64,000 bases of DNA. It comes from CAWCFV01 sp963794995 (lineage in GTDB: Bacteria; Actinomycetota; Actinomycetes; JACCUZ01). Each line of letters starts with the position of its first letter. Position 1 is the stretch's first letter. The stretch covers positions 3,286,001 to 3,350,000 of the forward strand of contig CAWCFV010000002.1 in the NCBI GenBank assembly GCA_963794995.1, given 5' to 3'. Below are positions 8,206 through 17,059 of the stretch, one piece after another. The notes under the pieces were generated by a model. It was not told where the DNA came from, did no database searches, and worked only from the letters and a program-made list of their open reading frames with translations. Both the position numbers and the translations under genes were made by a program.

Positions 8206-8664
8206 TCAGGCGCGGCCGGACCCGTCGCGGCGATGTCCCTCGACCAGCCGGCGCAGCCGGTCCAGCGTCTCGGCGAGGCGCAGCGTCCCGAGCCCGTCCA
8301 GGAGCGGGTTGTCGAGCCACGCGCCCGGGCCGCTGGTCGGCTTCTCGAACATCTCCACCCGGGTGCGCTGCGCGTCCTCGGCGTGCAGCGTGAGCTCGAC
8401 GGTCGCCTCCCCGGCGGGCCAGCCGCGGGCCTGCAGACGCAGCCTGCGCAGGGGTTCGCACGCGACGACCTCGGTCTCGTCCTGCAGCAGAAGGGGCCAC
8501 GCCCCGACCGCGTGGTGCAGCCTGCTGCCCACCACGGGCCAGCTGCGGTCGGCGTCACGGATCTTCACCGTCCCGACGACCCAGTTGGCGTAGGTCCAGG
8601 GGTCCGCCAGCTCGGCCCAGACGTCGTCGGCGGAGGCCTGGACCAGGATGCTCGTGCGCGCCAT
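8206..8664 (-). CDS. SRPBCC (START-like) family protein
   Basis: A 152-residue single-domain protein from the ATG at 8664. It begins with the SRPBCC strand TSILVQASADDVWAELADPW and continues with YANWVVGTVKIRDADRSWP, alternating strands, and a final long helix LAETLDRLRRLVEGH. The fold makes a hydrophobic ligand cavity (polyketide cyclase/Aha1/Bet v1 type). The ligand is unknown. It is divergent from the methyltransferase gene with only a few tens of bases between, so a shared regulatory region is likely. Confidence 0.82.
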   Translation of the reverse strand: MARTSILVQASADDVWAELADPWTYANWVVGTVKIRDADRSWPVVGSRLHHAVGAWPLLLQDETEVVACEPLRRLRLQARGWPAGEATVELTLHAEDAQRTRVEMFEKPTSGPGAWLDNPLLDGLGTLRLAETLDRLRRLVEGHRRDGSGRA

Positions 8665-8726
8665 CGTCCCAGCCTGCCCACGACGGCGGGGGGCCGAACG
8701 TGGCGGCGGAGGCGTACCGTGCGTCG

Positions 8727-9344
8727 GTGGGCTTCTACCGCGACCATGTCCTGCCTCGTGTGGTCGACGTCGCGTGCGGGACATCGTCGGCCCGGCCCTA
8801 CCGCGAGCGGGTCTGTGCCGGCCTGACCGGGGCGGTGGTCGAGATCGGCTTCGGCTCCGGCCACAACGTCTCCCACTACCCGTCGGGGGTCACCTCGGTC
8901 GACGCGGTCGAGCCGGCCGGGGTCGGCTGGCACCTGGCCCGCTCCCGCGTGGCCGCCTCGCCGGTCCCCGTCCGCCGGTCCGGCCTGGACGGCCAGGTGC
9001 TGCCGTTCGCCGACGACACGTTCGACTCGGCGCTCTCGACCTGGACCCTCTGCACGATTCCCGACCCGGCCCTCGCCCTGCGCGAGGTGCGCAGGGTCCT
9101 GCGGCCGGGTGCCCGGCTGCACTTCCTCGAGCACGGGCTGGCACCGGACCCCGAGGTGCAGCGCTGGCAGCGCCGGCTGGAGCCGGTCCAGAAGCGGGTC
9201 GCCGGCGGCTGCCACCTGACCCGGGAGATCGTGCCGCTGCTCGAGCAGGCCGGCTTCGAGCTCGTGGAGGCAGACGTCTTCTACGAGAAGGGCGCGCCGC
9301 GCTTCCTGGCCGCCGACACGCTCGGCGTGGCCGTCTCGCCGTGA
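8727..9344 (+). CDS. Class I SAM-dependent methyltransferase
   Basis: About 205 residues. Motif I is VVEIGFGSGHNVSHYP, followed by the acidic residue of motif II (VDAVEPAG), then FADDTFDSALSTWTLCTIPD and REVRRVLRPGARLHFLEHG, a UbiE/Methyltransf_11-like arrangement. I chose the GTG at 8727 (VGFYRDHVLPR) because related enzymes usually begin with this phrase. A GTG at 8700, nine codons upstream with a G-rich stretch before it, is also possible. The TGA overlaps the GTG of the next gene by four bases. The methyl acceptor is unknown. Confidence 0.82.
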   Translation: MGFYRDHVLPRVVDVACGTSSARPYRERVCAGLTGAVVEIGFGSGHNVSHYPSGVTSVDAVEPAGVGWHLARSRVAASPVPVRRSGLDGQVLPFADDTFDSALSTWTLCTIPDPALALREVRRVLRPGARLHFLEHGLAPDPEVQRWQRRLEPVQKRVAGGCHLTREIVPLLEQAGFELVEADVFYEKGAPRFLAADTLGVAVSP

Positions 9345-10414
9345 CGGCGTCACCCCGGGCAGCCCGCGCCGTGCTGCTGGCCGGCCTGGTGCTGGTGGGG
9401 TGCTCCGGCGGTGGGAGCTCCGGCGCCGCACCCTCCGGACCGACGCCGGCCACCAGCACCCTTCCCGCACCGACGGCGGCCACCGACGCGCCGGTCACCG
9501 AGGCGCCGGTCACCGACCCGCCGGTGACGGACCCGCCGGTCACCGACCCGGTCTCGCTCCCGGCGCTGATGGCAGCCTCGTACGACGGCCGCGCGCTGCG
9601 CACCCGCGCGGTGCTGGCCCGGACCTCGGCGTACACGCGGTACGCCGTGACGTACCGCAGCGAGGGCCTGCGCATCTCCGGGGTGATGAACGTCCCGGCG
9701 GGCGAGGGTCCCTTCCCGGTGGCGGTGCTGCTGCACGGCTACATCGACCCGGACGTCTACGTGACCGGTCAGGGGCTGATGCGCGAGCAGGACTACCTGG
9801 CGCGGCGCGGCTACGTGGCCCTGCACGTCGACTACCGCGGGCATGCCGGGTCCGACGCGTCACCGGGGGAGGAGGAGCGGCTGCGACTCGGCTACACCGT
9901 CGACGCGGTGAACGCCGTGCTGGCGGTGCGGCGGTCGTCGCTGGCCTACCTCGACGGGGAGCGGGTGGGTCTCGTGGGGCGCTCCATGGGCGGCGGTGTC
10001 CTGTACAACGTCCTCGTCGCGCAGCCCGGGCTGGTGGACGCGGCGGTGGCCTTCGCGCCGGTGAGCTCCGACACCGTGGACAACTTCGAGCGGTGGACCC
10101 GGCCGGAGCGGGGCGAGGTCGCCCGGCGCATCGTCGCGCGGCACGGGGAGCCGGCGGACGCACCGCAGTTCTGGCGCGGGGTGAGCCCGCGGACCTACGT
10201 CGACCGGATCACCGAGCCGCTGCTGATCCACCACGGCAGCTCCGACGACACCTGCCCGATCCGCTGGACCCGCGCCACCATGCGAGCGCTCGAGGCCGCC
10301 GACCGGGACGCCCGGCTGTTCGTCTACCCCGGCGAGGAGCACGCGTTCGGGCCGCAGTGGCCGCAGTCGATGCGGCGCACCGTACGTTTCCTCGACCGCC
10401 ACCTGGTGGCCTGA
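9341..10414 (+). CDS. Secreted lipoprotein alpha/beta hydrolase, prolyl-oligopeptidase-like
   Basis: A 357-residue protein from a GTG that overlaps the methyltransferase stop (GTGA). The N-terminus ends in the lipobox LVGC, so it is probably anchored outside the membrane. Residues about 45-70 form a low-complexity linker of repeated PVT(D/E)PP units encoded by a 15-base repeat. The catalytic domain has the oxyanion segment LLHGYID, nucleophile elbow GRSMGGG, Asp in SSDDTCP and His in GEEHAFG, the complete triad of S9/DLH-like hydrolases. It may be a peptidase or esterase; which cannot be told. Confidence 0.85.
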   Translation: MTASPRAARAVLLAGLVLVGCSGGGSSGAAPSGPTPATSTLPAPTAATDAPVTEAPVTDPPVTDPPVTDPVSLPALMAASYDGRALRTRAVLARTSAYTRYAVTYRSEGLRISGVMNVPAGEGPFPVAVLLHGYIDPDVYVTGQGLMREQDYLARRGYVALHVDYRGHAGSDASPGEEERLRLGYTVDAVNAVLAVRRSSLAYLDGERVGLVGRSMGGGVLYNVLVAQPGLVDAAVAFAPVSSDTVDNFERWTRPERGEVARRIVARHGEPADAPQFWRGVSPRTYVDRITEPLLIHHGSSDDTCPIRWTRATMRALEAADRDARLFVYPGEEHAFGPQWPQSMRRTVRFLDRHLVA

Positions 10415-10418
10415 CGGG

Positions 10419-10961
10419 TCACTGCTCGAAGCGGCCGACCAGCGTCGCGCGGGCCAGCGTGTGCTGGAAGAGGTTGAAGCCCAGGAACGCCGGGCTGGCG
10501 TCCCTCGGCAGGCCGAGGCTCTCGACGTCGACCGCGTGCACGACGACGTAGTAGCGGTGGCTGCCGTGCCCCGGCGGCGGGGCGGCGCCGGTGTACCCGG
10601 TGACCCCCGCGTCGTTGCGCAGCGCGAAGGCCGGCGCCGGGAGGTCGGCGCCCTCGTCGCCGGCCCCGGCCGCCAGCGAGGTGACCCCGGCGGGCAGGTC
10701 GGCCACCGCCCAGTGCCAGAAGCCGCTCGCCGTGGGCGCGCACGGGTCGAGGACCGTGAGGGCGAAGCTGCGGGTGCCCTGCGGGAAGCCGCTCCACGAC
10801 AGCTGCGGGGAGCGGTCCTCGCCGCCCTCCACGCCGAAGGTTGCGGAGCGCTGCGGCGGCGCCAGCTCGCCGCCGTCGGTGACGTCGTCGCTGGTGACCG
10901 CGAAGGACGGCACCTGCTCGAGGGGCTGGTAGGGGTCCGGGAACGTGTCTGCTGCACTCAT
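10419..10961 (-). CDS. YbhB/YbcL family (PEBP, Raf-kinase-inhibitor-like) protein
   Basis: 180 residues from the ATG at 10961. PEBP landmarks are present: LSWSGFPQGTRSFALTVLDP, then GFWHWAVADLP and GHGSHRYYVVVHA, the last two forming the anion-binding pocket of this fold. Bacterial YbhB/YbcL proteins bind small phosphorylated or anionic ligands; their physiological role is unsettled. The gene is convergent with the hydrolase gene, four bases between stops. Confidence 0.9.
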   Translation of the reverse strand: MSAADTFPDPYQPLEQVPSFAVTSDDVTDGGELAPPQRSATFGVEGGEDRSPQLSWSGFPQGTRSFALTVLDPCAPTASGFWHWAVADLPAGVTSLAAGAGDEGADLPAPAFALRNDAGVTGYTGAAPPPGHGSHRYYVVVHAVDVESLGLPRDASPAFLGFNLFQHTLARATLVGRFEQ

Positions 10962-11017
10962 GCGGCCAGCCTGCCCCACGGCGCGCGCGGGGCACACGGG
11001 TGTGTGAGGGTCGGGAC

Positions 11018-11674
11018 ATGGCGACCACGCAGGACCCGGGCGAGTTCCGCGGCTTCTCCGACCGTGCTCTGGAGCTCTACGCCGGGCTCGAGGCGGACAA
11101 CAGCAAGACGTTCTGGGCCGGGAACAAGGCCGTCTGGGAGAACGAGGTCCGCGACCCGATGCGGGCGCTCACGGCAGCCCTGGCCGAGGAGTTCGGCGAG
11201 GCGAAGCTGTTCCGGCCGCACCGCGACATCAGGTTCAGCAAGGACAAGACCCCGTACAAGACCCACCAGGGGGCCTTCGTCGGGGACGGGACGCTGGGCG
11301 TCGGCTGGTACGTCCAGGTGGACCAGGAGGGGCTGCTCGCGGGCGGCGGCTGGCGGTCGCACTCGTCGGCGGAGGTCACCAGGTTCCGTGCCGCCGTCGA
11401 CGCGGAGGACAGCGGGCCGGCCCTGGAGCGGATCGTGACCCGGCTGCGGGCCGACGGCTTCCAGGAGCAGGGGGACCGGACCAGGACCCGGCCCCGCGGC
11501 TACCCCGCCGACCACCCGAGGCTCGACCTGCTGCGCTGCCGGTCGCTGATGGTGACCCGGCGGTACGGCGCGCCGGACTGGCTGGCCACCCCGCGGGCCC
11601 TCGACGAGGTGCGCTCGGCGTGGCGCGAGCTGCGCCCGCTGGCCGACTGGATGCGCTCGCACGTCGACGGCTGA
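11018..11674 (+). CDS. DUF2461 family protein
   Basis: A 218-residue soluble protein. It shows the DUF2461 pattern in order: FSDRALELYAGLEADNSKTF at the N-terminus, FRPHRDIRFSKDKTPYKTH near residue 65, GTLGVGWYVQV, and a C-terminal helix after RYGAPDWL. DUF2461 is widespread in bacteria and has no established biochemical role. The start is the ATG at 11018 (MATTQDPGEFRG). It is divergent from the PEBP gene with 56 bases between starts. Confidence 0.88.
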   Translation: MATTQDPGEFRGFSDRALELYAGLEADNSKTFWAGNKAVWENEVRDPMRALTAALAEEFGEAKLFRPHRDIRFSKDKTPYKTHQGAFVGDGTLGVGWYVQVDQEGLLAGGGWRSHSSAEVTRFRAAVDAEDSGPALERIVTRLRADGFQEQGDRTRTRPRGYPADHPRLDLLRCRSLMVTRRYGAPDWLATPRALDEVRSAWRELRPLADWMRSHVDG

Positions 11675-11807
11675 GCCTCCCCATTGCCGCTCCGGGTGGC
11701 CGCCGTCCGGGTGGCCGCCGCACAGGTGGCTTCTGTCGGGGGCGCGTCCTAGGGTGGCCGGTGGACGAGACGGGTGCACAGCAGCGCCCTCCGACGGGAG
11801 GAGTCCG

Positions 11808-12836
11808 GTGACCGACACCGCGCCGAGCCGGGCCTTGCTGACCGGGAGCGGGCCGACCCAGGGTGGACCGGACCCCGAGGGCGTCAACGGCCGGCTGGAG
11901 AACCACCGCAGCGAGCTCACCGGGTACTGCTACCGGATGCTCGGGTCGTCGTTCGAGGCCGAGGACGCCGTGCAGGACACGATGGTCCGGGCGTGGAGGG
12001 CCGCCTCGTCCTTCGAGGGGCGCTCGTCGCTGCGGTCCTGGCTGTACAAGATCGCCACCAACGTCTGCTTCGACATGCTCGACGGCCGCAGCCGCCGGGC
12101 GCTGCCGATGGACATGGGGCCGGCGGGCACGCCCGACGCCGGGCTCCCGGCGCCGCTGCCCGAGGTCGCCTGGCTGCAGCCGGTGCCCGACGTGCGGGTG
12201 ATCCCCAGCGGCGCCGACCCGGCCGCGATCGCCGAGCTGCGCGACACGGTCCGGCTCGCGTTCGTCTCCGCGCTGCAGCTGCTGCCGCCCAACCAGCGCG
12301 CCGTGCTGATCCTGTGCGAGGTGCTGCGGTGGCCCGCGGCCGAGGTCGCCGAGCTGGTCGGCACCACGGTGCCGTCGGTCAACAGCGCCCTGCAGCGGGC
12401 CCGCGCGACGCTCGCCGCGCACCGGACCGGCAGCGAGGACACCGCCGACCTACCCCTCGAGGCCGACCAGCGAGCGCTGCTGGAGCGCTACGTCGAGGCG
12501 TTCGAGGCCTACGACATGGACCGGCTCACGGCGCTGCTCGCCGAGGACGCGTCCTGGTCGATGCCGCCGTACGCCCTGTGGCTGCAGACCCATGACGACA
12601 TCCGGGCCTTCTGCCTGGGGCTCGGCAGCGCCTGCGAGGGGTCGCGCCTGGTGCCGGTCTCGGCCAACGGCGCACCGGCCTTCGCGCAGTACAAGCCCGA
12701 TCCCGACGGCGGCCTCAGCGCGTGGTCGCTGCAGGTGCTCGACCTCGGCCCGGACCGGGTCCGCGGGGTCGTCTTCTTCCTCGACACCCCGGCGATCTTC
12801 CCGATGTTCGACCTGCCCCTGCGCCTGGACGCCTGA
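11808..12836 (+). CDS. ECF-type sigma factor with SnoaL-like C-terminal domain (SigG-like)
   Basis: 342 residues. Region 2 contains ENHRSELTGYCYRMLGSSFE and AEDAVQDTMVRAWRA, and region 4 contains LLPPNQRAVLILCEVLRWPA with the HTH EVAELVGTTVPSVNSALQRA. After about residue 220 comes a NTF2/SnoaL-like domain (ALLERYVEAFEAYDMDRLTA, then WSMPPYALWLQ). This architecture is that of the TIGR02960/SigG group, whose C-terminal domain is thought to replace a separate anti-sigma factor. The start GTG at 11808 is preceded by GGGAGGAG. No anti-sigma gene is adjacent. Target promoters are unknown. Confidence 0.87.
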   Translation: MTDTAPSRALLTGSGPTQGGPDPEGVNGRLENHRSELTGYCYRMLGSSFEAEDAVQDTMVRAWRAASSFEGRSSLRSWLYKIATNVCFDMLDGRSRRALPMDMGPAGTPDAGLPAPLPEVAWLQPVPDVRVIPSGADPAAIAELRDTVRLAFVSALQLLPPNQRAVLILCEVLRWPAAEVAELVGTTVPSVNSALQRARATLAAHRTGSEDTADLPLEADQRALLERYVEAFEAYDMDRLTALLAEDASWSMPPYALWLQTHDDIRAFCLGLGSACEGSRLVPVSANGAPAFAQYKPDPDGGLSAWSLQVLDLGPDRVRGVVFFLDTPAIFPMFDLPLRLDA

Positions 12837-12851
12837 CCGCCCGGGTTCGCG

Positions 12852-12884
12852 ACCTACGCCGCGGTAACTTACTGTGGCGTAGGT
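12852..12884. promoter_or_regulatory. Inverted repeat upstream of the acyl-CoA synthetase gene
   Basis: ACCTACGCC at 12852-12860 and GGCGTAGGT at 12876-12884 form a perfect 9-bp inverted repeat with a 15-base spacer. The spacer contains TAACTT (12865-12870), a possible -10 element. An operator overlapping the promoter would suit a TetR-type regulator of lipid metabolism, but no regulator gene is next to it, so that is inference. Confidence 0.45.
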
Positions 12885-12933
12885 TCGGCAGGAGCGCACC
12901 CGCTGCCTGCGCACCCCGGCGCCGAGGATCTCC

Positions 12934-14766
12934 GTGACCAGCCAGCCCAGCACCCCCGCCCCCGCGCCCGGCGCACCCGCGAACCTGGCGGAGATCGTGC
13001 CCGGGCACGCGGCCCGGACCCCGGACCGGGTCCTGCTCAGCCGGCGCAGCGGCAGCGCCTGGGAGCCGGTGACGGCGGCCGCGCTGCACGCCGAGGTCGA
13101 CGAGCTCGCGCGCGGGTTCCTCGCCGCCGGGGTGGGTGCCGGCGACCGGGTCGCGCTGATGGCCAGGACCCGCTACGAGTGGACCGTGGTCGACGCCGCG
13201 CTCTGGGCGGTCGGCGCCGTGGTGGTCCCGGTGTACGAGACCTCCTCGCGGGACCAGCTGCACTGGATCCTCGAGGACTCAGGTGCCGTCGGGGCCGTGG
13301 TCGAGTCGGCCGGCCACGCCGCAACCCTCGAGGCGGTCGCCCGCGAGCTGCCCGGCCTCGCCCACCAGTGGGTCCTCGACGACGTCGAGGGACGCACGAC
13401 CCTCGACGCCCTGCGCGCGCAGGGACGCGAGCACGACACCGCGTCGGCCCGGGCCGAGCTCGACGCGCGGCGCGCGGCGCTGGCCGACGACTCGCTCGCC
13501 ACGATCATCTACACCTCGGGAACGACCGGCCGGCCCAAGGGCTGCGAGCTCACGCACGGCAACTTCCTGGCCGAGGTCACCAGCGCGATCGAGATGCTGC
13601 CCGAGCTCTTCGAGGACGAGGACGGCTCGACGCTGCTGTTCCTCCCGCTGGCCCACGTCTTCGGCCGGATGATCCAGGTGGCGGTGCTGCTCCAGGGCGT
13701 GCACCTGGCGCACAGCGACGTCGCGCGCATCACTCTCGACCTCCCGACCTTCCGGCCGACGTTCGTGCTCGCCGTGCCGCGGGTCTTCGAGCGGGTCCAC
13801 GACACGGCCCGCCGCAAGGCCGAGACCGCCGGGAAGGTGCGGGTCTTCGACCTGGCCGCCGCCACGGCCGTCGCGTACAGCACGGCGCTGGAGGGCCGGG
13901 GGCCCGGACCGCTGCTGAGGCTGCGCCGCGCGCTGTTCGACCGCCTGGTCTACGGCAAGATCCGCGCGGCGTTCGGCGGCCGTACCGAGTGGGCCATCTC
14001 CGGAGGCGCCGCGCTGGGCCCGCGGCTCGGGCACTTCTTCCGCGGGATCGGGGTCACCGTCCTCGAGGGGTACGGCCTGACCGAGACCACGGCGGCCGCG
14101 ACCGTGAACACCCGCGCCGCCAGCCGGGTGGGCACCGTGGGCAGAGCCCTGCCGCGTTTCGAGGTCCGCACGGCGGACGACGGCGAGGTCCTGGTGCGAG
14201 GCGGTCACGTCTTCCGGGGCTACTGGCACGACCGCGCCGCCACCGACGCCGTGCTCGACGCGGACGGCTGGTTCCACACCGGCGACCTCGGGACGCTGGA
14301 CGCCGACGGGTTCCTGACCCTCACCGGCCGGGCCAAGGAGATCCTGGTGACCTCCTCCGGCAAGAACGTCGCCCCCGGCCCGCTGGAGGACGTCCTGCGC
14401 GCCCACCCGCTGGTGAGCCAGGCGGTCGTCGTCGGCGACGGCCGCGCCTCGGTCGGTGCTCTGCTCGCGCTGGACGGCGAGGCCCTGGCGGCCTGGCTGG
14501 CCCGGTCGCAGCGCCCGCAGGTCCCGGCCGCCGAGCTCGTCCACGACCCGGAGCTGGTCGCCGAGCTGCGCACCGCCGTGGCCCAGGCGAACGCGACCGT
14601 CTCCTCCGCCGAGGCCATCAAGCACCTGCGGGTCCTGCCGGTCGACCTCACCGAGGCCGGCGGGCACCTGACGCCGACGCTGAAGGTGAAGCGCGCCGTG
14701 GTGATGGCCGAGTTCGCCGACGACGTGGAGGCCATGTACGCCCGTCGCGGCTCCTCGGGGGTCTGA
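12934..14766 (+). CDS. Long-chain fatty-acid--CoA ligase (AMP-dependent synthetase, FadD15-like)
   Basis: A 610-residue ANL-superfamily enzyme that adenylates a fatty acid and transfers it to CoA. Motifs in order: the P-loop-like YTSGTTGRPKGCE (about residue 192), LPLAHVFGRMIQ, EGYGLTETTAAATVNT, GWFHTGDLG with the ribose-binding Asp, and the C-terminal lysine region TSSGKNVAPGPLED. Length and motif spacing match actinobacterial FadD15-type ligases involved in fatty-acid activation for degradation or lipid synthesis. The start GTG at 12934 opens with a Pro/Ala-rich tail. Likely controlled through the palindrome 50 bases upstream. Confidence 0.9.
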   Translation: MTSQPSTPAPAPGAPANLAEIVPGHAARTPDRVLLSRRSGSAWEPVTAAALHAEVDELARGFLAAGVGAGDRVALMARTRYEWTVVDAALWAVGAVVVPVYETSSRDQLHWILEDSGAVGAVVESAGHAATLEAVARELPGLAHQWVLDDVEGRTTLDALRAQGREHDTASARAELDARRAALADDSLATIIYTSGTTGRPKGCELTHGNFLAEVTSAIEMLPELFEDEDGSTLLFLPLAHVFGRMIQVAVLLQGVHLAHSDVARITLDLPTFRPTFVLAVPRVFERVHDTARRKAETAGKVRVFDLAAATAVAYSTALEGRGPGPLLRLRRALFDRLVYGKIRAAFGGRTEWAISGGAALGPRLGHFFRGIGVTVLEGYGLTETTAAATVNTRAASRVGTVGRALPRFEVRTADDGEVLVRGGHVFRGYWHDRAATDAVLDADGWFHTGDLGTLDADGFLTLTGRAKEILVTSSGKNVAPGPLEDVLRAHPLVSQAVVVGDGRASVGALLALDGEALAAWLARSQRPQVPAAELVHDPELVAELRTAVAQANATVSSAEAIKHLRVLPVDLTEAGGHLTPTLKVKRAVVMAEFADDVEAMYARRGSSGV

Positions 14767-14775
14767 CCGGGGGGC

Positions 14776-15312
14776 TCAGCCCACCGGGGACGCCAGGCCG
14801 TCGACGACCTCGGCGCCGGGGAGCCCGGCCAGCGCGGCGCCGGGCAGCACGACCTTGGACCGCCGCAGTCCGGAGCCGACCACGACCTCCGGCGTCGAGA
14901 CGACCCGCGGGTCGAGCAGCAGCGCCCAGCCGGCCGGCAGCCCGAGCGGGGTGATGCCGCCGTGCTCCATGCCGGTCTCGGCGACCGCCACGTCCATCGG
15001 CGCGAACGACGCCCGTCGCGCGTCCAGCCGGCGGCGGACCAGCCCGTTGACGTCGGCCCGGGTGGTCGCGAGCACCACGCAGGCGGCGTACCGGGTGACC
15101 TCGCCCCGCCGGCCGGCGACCACGACGCAGTTGGCGGACACGTCGAGCCCGACCTGGTAGCGCGCGCAGAACTGTGCCGTGTCGGCCAGCTCCGGGTCGA
15201 TCTCGGCGACCAGGGCCGCGAGCGCCGGCCGGGCGGCCAGCGCCGCGGCGACCGGGGGGGCGAGCAGGTCCGGCCGGTCCAGGGCGGGTCGCAGGTCGAG
15301 GGTTCCCGGCAC
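14776..15312 (-). CDS. YbaK/EbsC-type aminoacyl-tRNA deacylase-like protein
   Basis: 178 residues starting at the GTG at 15312. The C-terminal two thirds match YbaK/ProX: CARYQVGLDVSANCVVVAGR, then YAACVVLATTRADVNGLVRR, and the hallmark GGITPLGLP loop followed by VVVGSGLRRSKVVLPG. Such proteins hydrolyse mis-charged aminoacyl-tRNAs (for example Cys-tRNA-Pro) in trans. An N-terminal segment of about 40 residues precedes the domain. Convergent with the acyl-CoA ligase gene; no operon partner. Confidence 0.87.
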   Translation of the reverse strand: MPGTLDLRPALDRPDLLAPPVAAALAARPALAALVAEIDPELADTAQFCARYQVGLDVSANCVVVAGRRGEVTRYAACVVLATTRADVNGLVRRRLDARRASFAPMDVAVAETGMEHGGITPLGLPAGWALLLDPRVVSTPEVVVGSGLRRSKVVLPGAALAGLPGAEVVDGLASPVG

Positions 15313-15511
15313 GGGGGGACCCTAGGCCCTGGTCGGACGGCACGCGGCACGCCCGCCCCGGCCGCCCGCTCCCCGGGGGTCCGGTCCGGGTGGTGGACGT
15401 CACCCCGCGGGAGGGAATGCAACTCCGCCGTCACACGATTGCACCTGGGCGTAACCCGGGGCGGCGATGCTGGCGTCCGCCCGCCGGCCGCACCTCGGAA
15501 GGACCCCTGCC

Positions 15512-16813
15512 ATGCCCGCGCGCCCGCGCGTCGCCGACCCGCGTACCGGGACGGACGGGCTCCCGACGGCGGTCCGCCCGCTGACCGGCCGGCCCTCCGC
15601 GACCTTCCGTGGCCGCGAGGTCCCGGCGTGGGTCAGCCTGCTCGCCCTGGCCGTCGGCGGCTTCGCCATCGGGACCACCGAGTTCGCGAGCATGGGTGTG
15701 CTGCCGGAGATCGCCTCCGACCTGGGCGTGTCCATCCCGACCGCCGGCCACGCCATCACCGCATACGCGCTGGGTGTCGTCGTGGGGGCACCGGCCTTCG
15801 CGGTGCTCGGCGCGCGCCTGCCGCGCAAGGGCCTGCTGCTCGTCCTCGTGGCCGCGCTCACGGTCGCCAACCTGGCCTCGGCGCTGGCCCCGACCTTCGG
15901 GACGTTCGTCCTCGCGCGGTTCGCCAGCGGGCTGCCGCACGGCGCGTACTTCGGGATCGGGGCGGTGGTCGCCTCGGCGCTGGTGCCGCGGGAGCGCCGG
16001 GCCCGGGCCGTGGCGATGATGATGCTGGGGCTGACCGTCGCGAACGTGGTCGGCGTGCCCCTGACCACGCTGCTCGGCCAGGCGGCCGGCTGGCGCAGCA
16101 CGTACCTCACGGTGGTGGTCATCGGGCTGCTCACGCTGGTGGCGGTGGAGCTGTTCGTGCCCCGGATGGTGGTGCACGAGGGCGCCGGCCCGCGGCGTGA
16201 GCTCTCGGCGCTGCGGCGCCCGCAGGTCTGGCTCACCCTGTCGATGGGCGCGGTCGGGTTCGGCGGCTTCTTCGCCATCTACAGCTACGTCGCGCCGACG
16301 CTGACCGAGCTCTCCGGGCTCGCGCCGCGCGGCATCCCGGTGGTGCTCGCCCTGTTCGGGGTCGGCATGACGGTCGGGACCATGGTCGGCGGCCGGCTCG
16401 CGGACTGGTCGGTGACCCGCACCCTCGTGCTGGCGCCGGCGGCGACCCTGCTCGTGCAGCTGCTGTTCACCGTGACCGCGGGCTCCGTCGTGCCCGCCGC
16501 GCTCACCCTGGTGCTGCTGGCGTTCACCTCGTCGATCAGCCTGCCTGCGATCACGGCACGGCTGCTCGACGTCTCCGGCGACGGCAAGGCGCTGGCGTCC
16601 ACGCTGAACCACTCGGCCCTCAACGTGGCCAACGCGCTCGGGGCCTGGCTCGGCGGCGTCGTCATCGCGGCCGGCCTCGGCTACACGGCGCCCGCGGCGG
16701 TCGGTGCCGTGCTCTCGGCCGCCGGCCTCGGGGTGCTGGCGGTGTCCCTCGGGCTGGACCGGCGCGACGGCCGGCGGGCCGCCGCGCCCGCGCTGCAGCC
16801 CGAGGCGGCCTGA
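15512..16813 (+). CDS. MFS transporter, AraJ/DHA1 family
   Basis: 433 residues with twelve predicted membrane helices after a 35-residue cytoplasmic N-terminus. FAIGTTEFASMGVLPEIA is the conserved first helix of the AraJ/YdhP/ChlR-like DHA1 exporters. A DHA1-like signature with GARLPRKGLLL follows helix 2, and FASGLPHGAYFGIGA marks helix 4. Members export sugars, chloramphenicol-like drugs or amino-acid derivatives; the substrate here is unknown. The start ATG at 15512 has GGAAGGA nine bases upstream. The 199 bases before it hold no gene. Confidence 0.9.
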   Translation: MPARPRVADPRTGTDGLPTAVRPLTGRPSATFRGREVPAWVSLLALAVGGFAIGTTEFASMGVLPEIASDLGVSIPTAGHAITAYALGVVVGAPAFAVLGARLPRKGLLLVLVAALTVANLASALAPTFGTFVLARFASGLPHGAYFGIGAVVASALVPRERRARAVAMMMLGLTVANVVGVPLTTLLGQAAGWRSTYLTVVVIGLLTLVAVELFVPRMVVHEGAGPRRELSALRRPQVWLTLSMGAVGFGGFFAIYSYVAPTLTELSGLAPRGIPVVLALFGVGMTVGTMVGGRLADWSVTRTLVLAPAATLLVQLLFTVTAGSVVPAALTLVLLAFTSSISLPAITARLLDVSGDGKALASTLNHSALNVANALGAWLGGVVIAAGLGYTAPAAVGAVLSAAGLGVLAVSLGLDRRDGRRAAAPALQPEAA

Positions 16814-16867
16814 CCGGACGACCGGACGGCCGAACGCCCGCCCCGGGCCGGCGAGGGGCCGAGCCGA

Positions 16868-16907
16868 CGACACGCCGAGCCGGCGCCGCAGGACCACCGG
16901 CGTGTCG
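16868..16907. terminator. Stem-loop after the MFS gene, arms shared with the 62.7-kb palindrome
   Basis: CGACACGCCG (16868-16877) pairs perfectly with CGGCGTGTCG (16898-16907) around a 20-base loop. There is no T-tract, so if it is a terminator it is of the U-less actinobacterial type. The same 10-bp arms recur at 62689-62718 inside a larger hairpin, which suggests a dispersed element. Confidence 0.4.
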
Positions 16908-17059
16908 GGCACCGACCCGCCCCGATGTGCAAGGCGACGCACCGGGCCGATGGTCAAGTTTTACCCAGTTGTGGTGCAAGAGGGGTTCAGGTGGCTCCTG
17001 GGGCAGTCGAGGCTGTTCGGGTTCCGCCCGCCGGACCGCCTCCAGGAGTACACGTCACG

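Noticed and set aside
16814..17059. Riboswitch (c-di-AMP ydaO type) ahead of the cell-wall peptidase gene
   Set aside because: Such a riboswitch is common before actinobacterial wall hydrolases, and the stretch is less GC-rich near 16950, but I could not find the conserved core sequences; no call is made.
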